NCBI GenBank assembly: GCA_017792365.1
Contig: CP051229.1
Location: 2,170,001-2,234,000, forward strand
DNA from: Hyphomonas sp.
GTDB lineage: Bacteria; Pseudomonadota; Alphaproteobacteria; Caulobacterales; Hyphomonadaceae
Direction of reading: 5' to 3'
DNA: 64,000 nucleotides
Shown: piece after piece, positions 25,421-34,122 of the stretch
Numbering within the stretch: the first letter of the stretch is position 1
Layout: each line of letters opens with the position of its first letter
Notes under the pieces: generated by a model
What the model was told of the DNA's origin: nothing
Databases searched by the model: none
The model's input: the letters and a program-made list of their open reading frames with translations, nothing else
Program-made: the position numbers and the translations under genes

Positions 25421-26248
25421 CTAACCGAACCGCCCCGTAATATAGTCTTGTGTGCGCGAATCCTGCGGATTCGTGAAGATCGTTTCCGTATCATTCGCCT
25501 CGATCAGCTTGCCCAGGTGGAAGAACGCGGTGCGCTGCGAGACACGCGCGGCCTGCGCCATCGAGTGCGTAACGATCACGATACAGTAATTGGAGCGCAA
25601 TTCGTCGATCAGTTCCTCGATCTTGGCAGTGGCGATGGGGTCCAGCGCCGAGCACGGCTCGTCCATGAGAATGATGTCGGGATTCACCGCAATCGCGCGG
25701 GCGATGACCAGGCGCTGCTGCTGCCCGCCGGACAGTCCGGTGCCCGGCTGGTTGAGACGGTCCTTGACCTCTTCCCACAGCCCGGCCTTCTCGAGCGAGG
25801 TCTGCACCACCTCTTCCATCTCGCTCTTGGTCTGGGCGAGGCCATGAATGCGGACGCCATAGGCGACGTTGTCGAAGATCGACTTGGGGAATGGATTGGG
25901 CTTCTGGAACACCATGCCGACCCGCGCCCGCAACAAAACGGGATCGATCGACTTGTCGTAAATGTTCTCGCCATCGATCTCGATCGCGCCGGTCATCCTG
26001 CAACCGTCGATGGTATCGTTCATCCGGTTGATCGAACGCAGGAAGGTCGACTTGCCGCAGCCCGAAGGGCCGATCAGCGCCGTGACCGACTTTTCGCGCA
26101 CGCCCAGGCTGACATCGAACAGCGCCTGCTTGTCGCCATAGAAGATCGAGACGTCCTTCGCGTTGATCTTCGTCGGCGCTTCGGCTGGCGCTTTCGCAGC
26201 CGCCTCGCGCTGTGCAGCCTCAATGCCCACTGAATCCATCCGGTTCAT
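25421..26248 (-). CDS. pstB: phosphate ABC transporter ATP-binding protein PstB
   Basis: 275 aa. Walker [11 protein letters not shown]-loop VFQKPNPFP, signature LSGGQQQRL, Walker [14 protein letters not shown] and switch [11 protein letters not shown] are complete; the [20 protein letters not shown] stretch is PstB-specific. It energises high-affinity phosphate import. The start ATG 26248 is chosen for GAGG upstream; ATG 26239 is an alternative. The usual upstream partners pstC and pstA are missing: phoR is the next gene, with only 196 bp between. A Pho box 145 bp upstream suggests direct control by PhoB. Confidence 0.95.
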   Translation of the reverse strand: MNRMDSVGIEAAQREAAAKAPAEAPTKINAKDVSIFYGDKQALFDVSLGVREKSVTALIGPSGCGKSTFLRSINRMNDTIDGCRMTGAIEIDGENIYDKSIDPVLLRARVGMVFQKPNPFPKSIFDNVAYGVRIHGLAQTKSEMEEVVQTSLEKAGLWEEVKDRLNQPGTGLSGGQQQRLVIARAIAVNPDIILMDEPCSALDPIATAKIEELIDELRSNYCIVIVTHSMAQAARVSQRTAFFHLGKLIEANDTETIFTNPQDSRTQDYITGRFG

Positions 26249-26392
26249 GTCTGCCTCTGCACAGCCTGCATAGCCAGTCCGGCGCCATGCATCATCGCGC
26301 ATCCGCGCGCTCGCACCCTGCCGAACCCCGATGTATCGCCTTGACGAACCGAGTCGACACCCAAACCGCTAGCGCGCTTCTATGCGCCTTTA

Positions 26393-26410
26393 TTGACAGA
26401 CTTGTGACGG
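26393..26410 (-). promoter_or_regulatory. Pho box upstream of pstB
   Basis: On the minus strand CCGTCAC-AAGT-CTGTCAA: two 7-bp direct repeats with an 11-bp period, one or two mismatches from the consensus CTGTCAT repeat. Location in the short phoR-pstB gap, oriented toward pstB, fits a PhoB-activated promoter for pstB-phoU-phoB. Confidence 0.7.
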
Positions 26411-26444
26411 CTTGGGAACTCGCCCACCCGAATCCCAGATTCAG

Positions 26445-27944
26445 TCAATTTGTCGCTGATTTCCCTGCCGAAGCGGCTGAATCGCCGGGCTCGCTCTCCC
26501 CCGCCGCAGGGGATGCGGCCTCGGTCCCGCCGATGCCCTCGGGGCGCGGCTGCGGGATCACCACGCCGAATGCCGATCCGCGCCCGACCTCGCTCTCGAC
26601 CAGAAATTCCCCGCGATGCCGGGCGATGATGTGCTTGACGATCGCAAGCCCCAGGCCGGTTCCGGGCCTCAGCCCCCGCCCCTGATCGACCCGGTAGAAC
26701 CGTTCGGCTAGGCGCGGCAGGTGCTGGCGCGATATGCCGGGCCCCTGATCGCTCACCCGCAGCGCGACGAACGCCCCGCGCGTGTCAGTGACATTGGTCG
26801 CAATCGACATGCGCCCTGCTTCAGGCCAGCGACGTCCGGCAAACCGGATCGCCTCGCTCATCGACAATCCGCCGCGCACGTCGATCTCGACCGAACGCCC
26901 CTCGTCGGAATACTTGATGGCGTTGTCGACAAGGTTCTGAACCACCTGCGTCAGCTCGCTGCCGACGCCTACCACGTGCAGCTCGTCGTCAGTGCCCGAC
27001 AGGCTCAGGCTGACATCCCGCGCCCGCGCCACCGGCAGCATGGCGTCGGCGACCTCCCCGGCGGTGGCGGCGAGGTCCGCAACCGAGTCAGGGGGGCGGT
27101 GCTCGTTCAGCTCGATGCGCGACAGGGACATCAGGTCATTGATTAGCCCGCCCATGCGCTCGGCCTGCGCCTCCATGATGTCGAGAAAGCGATCCCTCGC
27201 CTCGGGATCGTCGCGGGCGGAGCCTTTCAACGTCTCGATGAACCCGGCCAGCGAAGTCAGCGGCGTCCGCAGCTCGTGGCTGGCGTTCGCAAGGAAATCG
27301 ACGCGCGCAAACTCCGACCGCTTGATCTCGGTCAGGTCGTGCATCGTCACCAAGACGCCGCGGCTGTCATGGGTAACAATCGGAGCCGCCACGCCGGTGA
27401 AATGGCGATCCGTCTCGTCACGCATCACCAGATCGAACAGCCGCGCCTTGTCCTCTCGCCGCACGGCGGCAACGCTCTCCAGAAGCTCGGGACGCCGGAC
27501 AACCATAGACAGCAGCGGCTCGGGCGCCACGAAGCGGAATTCCCGGCGCGCGGCCGCGTTCGCCGTCTCGACCCTGCCCTGCTCGTCTATGTACATAGCG
27601 GGCTCGGGCAGCGCGTCGATCATCGCGGCGCGAAACCCCTTTTCGCTCGCCGTCCTGAGCGCGCGCTCATCCTTGGCGGCGCGCTCGTCGTCCTCCCGGA
27701 AGCTGGCCCCTGCGATATCCGATGTGCCGTTGAGGTAGATGATACCGAACACGACGATCACGCCGCCGGCGATCACCGCGGCCAGCAGGCTGATTTCCCC
27801 CACAAGCCAGATGCCAGCCAGCACCGCGAACACGGCGCCCACGAGAAACGTCATGTCCAGCCGTCTCTGCGCATGGGACCGCTCTGCGCTCGTAGGGCCG
27901 CGATGATCGCGACCGCCGCCGCGGGACTGTTCCTGCCTGGCCAT
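26445..27944 (-). CDS. phoR: phosphate regulon sensor histidine kinase PhoR
   Basis: 499 aa. Two N-terminal membrane helices (MTFLVGAVFAVLAGIWLVG, LLAAVIAGGVIVVFGIIYL), a PAS domain (IDALPEPAMYIDEQGRVETA), the HisKA box FLANASHELRTPLTSLAGF with the phospho-His, and the HATPase boxes NLVDNAIKYSDEG, VSDQGPGISRQHLPRLAERF and GTGLGLAIVKHIIARH. It phosphorylates PhoB in low phosphate. The start is uncertain because the first ~30 residues are poorly conserved and there is no strong ribosome site; the second ATG (MTFLVG) is a fair alternative. Confidence 0.92.
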   Translation of the reverse strand: MARQEQSRGGGRDHRGPTSAERSHAQRRLDMTFLVGAVFAVLAGIWLVGEISLLAAVIAGGVIVVFGIIYLNGTSDIAGASFREDDERAAKDERALRTASEKGFRAAMIDALPEPAMYIDEQGRVETANAAARREFRFVAPEPLLSMVVRRPELLESVAAVRREDKARLFDLVMRDETDRHFTGVAAPIVTHDSRGVLVTMHDLTEIKRSEFARVDFLANASHELRTPLTSLAGFIETLKGSARDDPEARDRFLDIMEAQAERMGGLINDLMSLSRIELNEHRPPDSVADLAATAGEVADAMLPVARARDVSLSLSGTDDELHVVGVGSELTQVVQNLVDNAIKYSDEGRSVEIDVRGGLSMSEAIRFAGRRWPEAGRMSIATNVTDTRGAFVALRVSDQGPGISRQHLPRLAERFYRVDQGRGLRPGTGLGLAIVKHIIARHRGEFLVESEVGRGSAFGVVIPQPRPEGIGGTEAASPAAGESEPGDSAASAGKSATN

Positions 27945-28062
27945 GTTCGACGACTAGTCCATCCGGGATATGTTGACTAATTCCATCGGTGACCCAAGAT
28001 CGCCGACAAGTGAAGCGCTCGATGCTCCGCTCGTTCGCGCCGAAAAGTCGAAGGATTTCGTC

Positions 28063-30108
28063 ATGCGCACCTACCTCGCCGTCACCGCTGTCGCGGCGGT
28101 CCTCGCCAGCGCATGCACGCCCGCCGATAACAGCGAAACGCCGGCCGAGGAAGCGTCGGCCCAGATCGGCGCCTGGGGCATCGACACCGCGCAGATCGAT
28201 GCTGACGTCAGGCCGGGCGATGACTTCTTCGAGTACGTCAACGGCAAATGGCTCGCCACGTTCGAGATCCCCGCCGACAAGTCACGCTACGGCGTGTTCG
28301 ACGAACTCCGCGACCAGTCCGAGGAAGACGTCCACGCCATCGTGACCGACGTGATGGCGGAAAGCGCCGCCGCCGGCTCCACCGAGCAGAAGGTCGGCGA
28401 TCTTTATGCAAGCTGGATGGATGAAGCGACGGTCGAAGCGCGCGGGCTAGAGCCCCTGCAGACGAAGCTGGCGGAAATCGAAGCCATTTCCAGCACGTCC
28501 GACCTGCAGCGCATGTTCGGCAAGATCGACTACAGCGCGCCATTCACGATCTCGATCCTGCCGGACCCGGCCGACACGACCCGCTACACCATTTCCATCG
28601 ACCAGTCCGGACTGGGGATGCCCGACCGGGATTACTACCTCGCAGAAGGCGACCGCTTCGAGACCTATCGCACAGCCTACCGGGATTACGTCGAGCGGAT
28701 CTTCGAACTGCTCGGTGACGCCGAACCCGCCCTGTCGGCTGCAGCCGTCATCTCGCTGGAGAACGAGATCGCTGGTCACCACTGGACCCGCGAGCGCAGC
28801 CGGAACCTCGAAGAGTCCCTGAACGCCGTGACGCGCGCGGAACTCGATACGCTGGTCCCCGCGATCGACTGGGACATCGTCCTTGCCGAAGCCGGCGTAC
28901 CGGACATCCAGACGCTGATTCTCGCTGAAATTTCCGCGATCCGCGATTCCAGCGCCCTGATCGACACCGTGCCGCTCGAAACCTGGAAAACCTATCTGCG
29001 CTTCCACATCGCTTCGACCTACGCCGCCTACCTTCCTGCGGCCTTCGACAACGCCAGCTTCGACTTCTACTCGAAGACGATCCGCGGGATCGAGGAGCAA
29101 AGGGAACGCTGGAAGCGCGGCGTCACCCTCCTGGACCTCTATATCGGCGAGGGCCTCGGCGAGCTTTACGTCGACCGCCACTTCCCGCCGGAAAACAAGG
29201 CCCAGATGGATGAACTGGTCCGCAATCTCCGCGCATCGCTGAGGACGCGCCTCGAAGGCCTCGAGTGGATGGATGACGAGACGCGTACAGCGGCCCTCAC
29301 CAAACTCTCAACCTTCGAGCCGCGCATCGGCTACCCGGACACATGGCGCGACTATAGCGGCCTGACCGTCGAACCCGACAAGCTGTTCGAAAACGTCGAA
29401 GCCGCGCGCCAGTTCGAGTGGAACCGCCAGCTATCCAGAATCAACGATCCGGTTGATCGGGCCGAGTGGGAGATGAACCCGCAGACCGTCAACGCCTACT
29501 ACAACCCGTTGATGAACCAGATCACCTTCCCTGCAGCCATCCTCCAGCCGCCCTTCTTCGATCCCAACGCCGATCCGGCGGTGAACTATGGCGCGATCGG
29601 CGCCGTCATCGGTCACGAGATCGGGCACGGGTTCGATGATCAGGGCCGGCAATTCGACGAGTCCGGCACCTACCGCAACTGGTGGACGGCCGAGACCGAC
29701 GCCAAGTTCAAGGCGGCCACCGACCGGTTCGCGGCCCAGTACGACAGCTATTGTCCGTTCGAGGACACCTGCGTGAACGGCCGGCTGACGATGGGCGAAA
29801 ATATCGGCGATCTCGGCGGGCTCGAAATGGCCTACACCGCCTACCAGCTGTCCCTGAATGGCGAGGAAGCGCCCGAAATCGACGGATTCACCGGCGACCA
29901 GCGCTTCTTCATGTCCTGGGCCCAGGTCTGGCGCGCGCTCCAGCGCGAGGACGCCGCCCGCGCGCAGATCCTCACTGACCCCCACTCCCCGGCCAAATAC
30001 CGCGTCAACGGCGTCGTCCGGAACATGGACGCCTGGTACGAGGCGTTCGACGTCTCGTCCGAGGCCGAATTGTACCTGCCGCCGGAAGAACGCGTCCGGA
30101 TCTGGTAG
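28063..30108 (+). CDS. M13 family zinc metallopeptidase (neprilysin-like), lipoprotein
   Basis: 681 aa. Lipoprotein signal AVAAVLASAC at the start ATG 28063. The zinc-binding HEIGH is at about residues 518-522 in GAVIGHEIGHGFDDQGRQFD, with the third ligand in MGENIGDLGGLEMAY and the substrate NAYYNP motif (VNAYYNPLMNQITFPAAIL) upstream, all as in PepO/neprilysin enzymes. Acts on oligopeptides in the periplasm or at the cell surface. Divergent from phoR; followed by the NDUFA9-like gene. Frame intact. Confidence 0.93.
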   Translation: MRTYLAVTAVAAVLASACTPADNSETPAEEASAQIGAWGIDTAQIDADVRPGDDFFEYVNGKWLATFEIPADKSRYGVFDELRDQSEEDVHAIVTDVMAESAAAGSTEQKVGDLYASWMDEATVEARGLEPLQTKLAEIEAISSTSDLQRMFGKIDYSAPFTISILPDPADTTRYTISIDQSGLGMPDRDYYLAEGDRFETYRTAYRDYVERIFELLGDAEPALSAAAVISLENEIAGHHWTRERSRNLEESLNAVTRAELDTLVPAIDWDIVLAEAGVPDIQTLILAEISAIRDSSALIDTVPLETWKTYLRFHIASTYAAYLPAAFDNASFDFYSKTIRGIEEQRERWKRGVTLLDLYIGEGLGELYVDRHFPPENKAQMDELVRNLRASLRTRLEGLEWMDDETRTAALTKLSTFEPRIGYPDTWRDYSGLTVEPDKLFENVEAARQFEWNRQLSRINDPVDRAEWEMNPQTVNAYYNPLMNQITFPAAILQPPFFDPNADPAVNYGAIGAVIGHEIGHGFDDQGRQFDESGTYRNWWTAETDAKFKAATDRFAAQYDSYCPFEDTCVNGRLTMGENIGDLGGLEMAYTAYQLSLNGEEAPEIDGFTGDQRFFMSWAQVWRALQREDAARAQILTDPHSPAKYRVNGVVRNMDAWYEAFDVSSEAELYLPPEERVRIW

Positions 30109-30231
30109 CGGTTTGACTGGCGGTTCCGTGCCGCCAGCGGCCCAACCCGTCGCAGCGCCGGGCCGTCGCATGGACTTAACCGGCGAATTTTGCTCTATCC
30201 GGGCCAGATTACGTGGTGAGAGGCGTCACAG

Positions 30232-31221
30232 ATGTCAGGCAAGGTCGTAACCGTATTCGGGGCATCCGGCTTCGTCGGCCGCCAGGTCGTGCGCGCCCTG
30301 TGCCGTCAGGGCTGGCGTGTCCGGGCTGCGATGCGCCGCCCGCATATCGCCGGCGACCTCAAACTCTCAGGCGACGTCGGACAGGTTCAGCTCTTCCAGG
30401 CCAATGTCCGCAACCGCGACTCGGTCGCCCGGGCCCTGGAAGGCGCTGACGCCGCCATCAACCTCGTGGCGCTGCTCTACGAAAGCGGTTCACAGACCTT
30501 CTCTGCAGTCCAGGTCGAGGGCGCGCGCAACGTCGCCGAACTGGCGGCGGAAGCCGGCGTCTCGCGCTTCGTGCTGGTGTCGGCCATCGGCGCATCTGCT
30601 GACTCGCGCTCGCACTACGCGCGAGCCAAGGCGGAGGCCGAAAAGGCTACACTCGAGGCCATCCCCGAGGCCGCCATCCTGCGCCCTTCAATCATCTTCG
30701 GACCGGAAGACGGCCTGATCACGCGCTTCGCCGAGATGGCGCGTCTCACCCCCGCCCTGCCGGTGATCGGCGGCGGCTCAAGGTTCCAGCCAGCCTATGT
30801 CGGCGACGTGGCGGAAGCCGTTGCAAATGCTCTGGAAAACCCTGCAACCGCCGGAAAAATCTACGAACTCGGAGGCCCCCGCGTCTACACGATGCGGGAG
30901 ATCATGAAATTCACGCTCGACCAGATCGATCGCCCCCGCATGCTGATCCCCGTCCCGTGGCTGATCGCCTCCCCGCTGGGCTATACGATCGGATTGCTGT
31001 CCAAACTGAACCCCTTTGGCGGGCCGCCCCTCACAGGCGATCAGGTCCAGTTGCTGCGCGAAGACAACGTTCCGTCTGACGAACTCCCGGGATTTGCCGA
31101 ACTCGGCGTCACCGACCTCGAAACACTCGAAGCGATCGCCCCCACGTACCTGTGGCGGCACCGGCCCTACGGTCAGTTTCACGCCCAGGCGCCGGACGAG
31201 GTGTCGCGCGCCGACACCTGA
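30232..31221 (+). CDS. complex I NDUFA9-subunit-like NAD(P)-binding protein
   Basis: 329 aa, atypical short-chain dehydrogenase. Rossmann motif VTVFGASGFVGRQVVRALC at the N-terminus, then VALLYESGSQTFSAVQVEGA, YARAKAEAEKATLEAIPEAA with the modified active-site YxxxK region (YARAK), and AILRPSIIFGPEDGLI. This is the bacterial family related to the mitochondrial complex I subunit NDUFA9; in alphaproteobacteria it is usually a free-standing gene. Function in complex I is not established in bacteria. Confidence 0.88.
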   Translation: MSGKVVTVFGASGFVGRQVVRALCRQGWRVRAAMRRPHIAGDLKLSGDVGQVQLFQANVRNRDSVARALEGADAAINLVALLYESGSQTFSAVQVEGARNVAELAAEAGVSRFVLVSAIGASADSRSHYARAKAEAEKATLEAIPEAAILRPSIIFGPEDGLITRFAEMARLTPALPVIGGGSRFQPAYVGDVAEAVANALENPATAGKIYELGGPRVYTMREIMKFTLDQIDRPRMLIPVPWLIASPLGYTIGLLSKLNPFGGPPLTGDQVQLLREDNVPSDELPGFAELGVTDLETLEAIAPTYLWRHRPYGQFHAQAPDEVSRADT

Positions 31222-31291
31222 CGGGCGTTTTCCTTGTCCTTTGCATGGCCCGCGGCCTAACCTGCCCCGACGAAACGGGGAGCGGTGGGCA

Positions 31292-31615
31292 ATGGATATC
31301 GATTATGCAGGCATGCACGCTGGCGTGCTGACAGCCTGGTTCTTGATCGCGACGGCCGCTGGCTATCTCGCCCGCCGGGTCACACGCGGACGGTCGCTGC
31401 TTGGGCTTTGGGGCGATGCCGCAATCGGCCTCGTAGGCGTATTCCTGGTGGGGACGTTGTTCCGGGCGTTCGATTTCGATCTCGCCGTGATGATCTTCTC
31501 CTGGGCGCCGGACAACTTCGACCTCGCGATCTGGCTCGACATCGCAACAACGGCGATCATCGGCGCCTTGCTGCTTCGAGCCATCCTGAGGGTCTTTGGC
31601 GGCGCGCGATCCTAG
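31292..31615 (+). CDS. small three-helix membrane protein (GlsB/YeaQ/YmgE-like)
   Basis: 107 aa. Three hydrophobic segments: VLTAWFLIATAAGYLARRV, WGDAAIGLVGVFLVGTLFRA and DIATTAIIGALLLRAILRVF. The glycine-rich middle helix resembles the transglycosylase-associated YeaQ/YmgE family, but the resemblance is weak. Its stop and that of convergent uppP share CTAG. Role unknown. Confidence 0.65.
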   Translation: MDIDYAGMHAGVLTAWFLIATAAGYLARRVTRGRSLLGLWGDAAIGLVGVFLVGTLFRAFDFDLAVMIFSWAPDNFDLAIWLDIATTAIIGALLLRAILRVFGGARS

Positions 31616-32419
31616 AGGAAGTTCAGCGCGATCAGGCCGCCGGTTCCAACCACAATTCTCCACCAGCCGAAGGGTGCGAATCCGCGCTTCTGGACAAAGT
31701 CCAGCATGTATTTGACGACCACCAGGCCAAATACAAACGAGGCGACAAATCCAACAGCGATGATGCCCAGGTTATCGTTCGTGAGCGCGTCCCGGCTCTC
31801 CCAGAAGTCGAGGACGAACGCCCCGACCATGATGGGAATCGCCATGAAGAATGAAAACTCCGCCGCCGCGCGCTTCGAAACGCCGATCAGCATCGATCCG
31901 ACGATGGTGGAGCCCGAGCGCGAGACGCCCGGAACGATCGAGAGGACCTGGAACAGGCCGATGATCAACGATTTCGACAATGGAAGCGCCATCGCGTCCT
32001 CCTCGGTCGGCGTCGGCGCCGTCCTGTCGATGACGAGCAGTATGACGCCACCGATAATCAGCGACCAGCAGATCAGTTGCGGGCTGTCGAACAGGAACGT
32101 CTTGATGAAGTCGTGCAGCAATGCGCCCGCGATGAAGGCCGGAATGATGGCGATGATTACGGACAATGCGAAACGACGCGAGGCCGGGTCGCTGGGCAGC
32201 GTAACCAGTACATTCCACAGACGGCCGAAATAGATGACGACAACCGCGAGAATCGCGCCGAGCTGGATCATCACCGCGAAGGTATCCCAGAATGGGTCAT
32301 CGAGCCCCAGCGCCATCTGAGTGAGCAGCAGGTGGCCAGTGGACGACACGGGAATGAACTCGGTGAGCCCCTCCACCGGGCCGAGCAGAAAGCGCCTGCA
32401 GGATTGTCTCGCTGTCCAT
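31612..32419 (-). CDS. uppP: undecaprenyl-diphosphatase, frameshift near the start
   Basis: Recycles undecaprenyl diphosphate for peptidoglycan synthesis and confers bacitracin resistance; integral membrane protein. The main frame carries EGLTEFIPVSSTGHLLL (with catalytic Glu/Ser motif), the second motif VPGVSRSGSTIVGSMLIGVS, and several hydrophobic helices. The true start is ATG 32419 (MDSETILQA); an extra T in the TTT at 32391-32389 (plus strand AAA) breaks the frame, which otherwise restores ALLLGPVEGLTEF and a 268-aa protein. Without that base one would have to start at 32376, too late. Confidence 0.92.
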
Positions 32420-32494
32420 CTTGACCCCGGTCTGGCTGGAATTTGACTACGTCAGAGCATGGTTCGCGCCAGTCTGACAAACCTGCAGTTTAAG

Positions 32495-32580
32495 TACCAT
32501 TTGGAGACAAATTAGCGCGCTGCATCAATTTTTCTCAGCGCTGCCCGAATTTCAGCCCGCAATTTAGATACCAAATGGTA
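32495..32580. promoter_or_regulatory. pair of TACCA-N2-TGG(TA) palindromes upstream of gltD
   Basis: TACCA-AA-TGGTA at 32569-32580 is a near-perfect 12-bp palindrome; TACCA-TT-TGGA at 32495-32505 repeats it imperfectly 74 bp away. The region (32420-32678) is AT-richer than its surroundings and holds no gene, as expected for the uppP/gltD divergent promoter region. Probable operators for an unidentified dimeric regulator. Confidence 0.45.
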
Positions 32581-32678
32581 GTTACCTCCGCATTTTTCCT
32601 TGTGAGACAGCAGCTTTTCTTCTACGGAACACGTCCGGTCGAAAAACCGGCCCATCTGAATAACGGCAGAGGTATGCC

Positions 32679-34118
32679 ATGGCGCAGCGGCGCATGCTCA
32701 GTTTTGTGACGGTGGAACAGGAAGCGCCAGCCAAGCGCGAATCCGGTGAACGGAAGTCAGACTTCCACGAAATCTATTCCGACTACATCGCTGACAAGGC
32801 AGAGGAGCAATCCTCGCGCTGCTCACAATGCGGCGTCCCCTTCTGCCAGCAGCATTGCCCCTGCACAACAACATCCCCGACTGGCTGATGCTGACCGCGA
32901 ACAGGCGCCTGCAAGAGCCTACGAGATCTCGTCGGCGACGTCGAGCATGCCGAGATGCGGCGCATCTGCCCACAGGACCGGCTCTGCGAGGGCGGGATCA
33001 TCGAACAATCCGGCAGGACCGTGACGATCGGGTCAGTGGAGCGCTACATCACGGATACCGCCTGGCAGGAGGGCTGGGTTCAGCCGATCAAGCCGCGCGC
33101 GAACCTGGGACAGTCGGTCGGCATCATCGGCGCCGGTCCTGCGGGCCTCACCGCCGCTGAATACCTTCGCATCAAGGGCTATGACGTCACGATCTACGAC
33201 CGGCACGACCGCGCCGGCGGCCTGCTGATCTATGGCATCCCCGGGTTCAAGCTCGAAAAAGAGGTCGTGGAGCGCAGAACGCAGCGACTAGCCGACGGCG
33301 GCATCGAGTTCAAACTGGGGGTCGATGTCGGCCAGGACATCAAGCTCTCGGAGCTTCGCCAGAAGCATGACTCGATACTGATCGCCACCGGCGTCTATCG
33401 CGCGCGCGAACTGCCGGTCGATGGCGCAGATGCGCCGGGCGTCGCACGAGCGCTCGACTATCTGATCGCATCGAACCGCAAGGGGCTCGGACTGGACGCC
33501 CCCGGTTTCGAGAGCGGCGAGTTGAACGCTGAGGGCAAGAACGTCGTTGTCATCGGCGGCGGCGATACCGCCATGGACTGCGTGCGCACTGCCGTTCGCC
33601 AGGGCGCCAAGTCGGTGACCTGCCTCTATCGCCGCGACCGCGCCAACATGCCCGGATCGCAGCGCGAAGTTGCCAACGCCGAAGAAGAGGGCGTGAAGTT
33701 CGATTGGCTCGCAGCTCCCAAGAGCGTCGTGGTCAAGAAGTCCGGCGCGGCGAAGGCCGTCCGCGCGACGCGTATGAGGCTCGGCGTGGCCGATGCCTCA
33801 GGCCGCCAGGCGCCCGAGGAGATCCCCGGCTCCGAGTACGAAATCAAGGGCGACCTCGTTATCAAGGCCCTCGGCTTCGATCCGGAAGACCTGCCAGAGC
33901 TGTTTGGTGAACCAAACCTCGCGGTGAACCGCTGGGGCGGCGTCAAGGCCGACCCGATCACCATGGCCACGTCGATCGACGGCATTTTTGCCGCCGGCGA
34001 CATCGTGCGCGGCGCTTCGCTTGTCGTCTGGGCGATCAAGGAAGGCCAGGACGCGGCGAAATCCATGGACGAGTTTCTAGCCACGCGCCGCAAGCGCGCT
34101 GCCATTGCGGCGGAGTAG
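32679..34118 (+). CDS. gltD: glutamate synthase small subunit, frameshifted
   Basis: FAD/Fe-S subunit that passes electrons from NADPH to GltB. N-terminus MAQRRMLSFVTVEQEAP, then RCSQCGVPFCQQHCP (Fe-S cysteines), then at least three breaks: one C lost at 32858-32861, one G at ~32916, and one to four bases at ~32950-32960. The frame is then open from 32955 to the end, with GIIGAGPAGLTAAEYLRIKG (FAD), VVIGGGDTAMDCVRTAVRQG (NADPH) and TSIDGIFAAGDIVRGASLVV. The CGRIC and EGNC cysteine motifs are garbled (read RRIC and EGGI). Reconstructed length ~480 aa is normal. gltB follows after 4 bp. Confidence 0.92.
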
Positions 34119-34122
34119 ACAC

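Noticed and set aside
30117-30137. CTGGCGG/CCGCCAG hairpin after the M13 peptidase gene as terminator
   Set aside because: No T-run and only 7 bp of stem; too weak to call.
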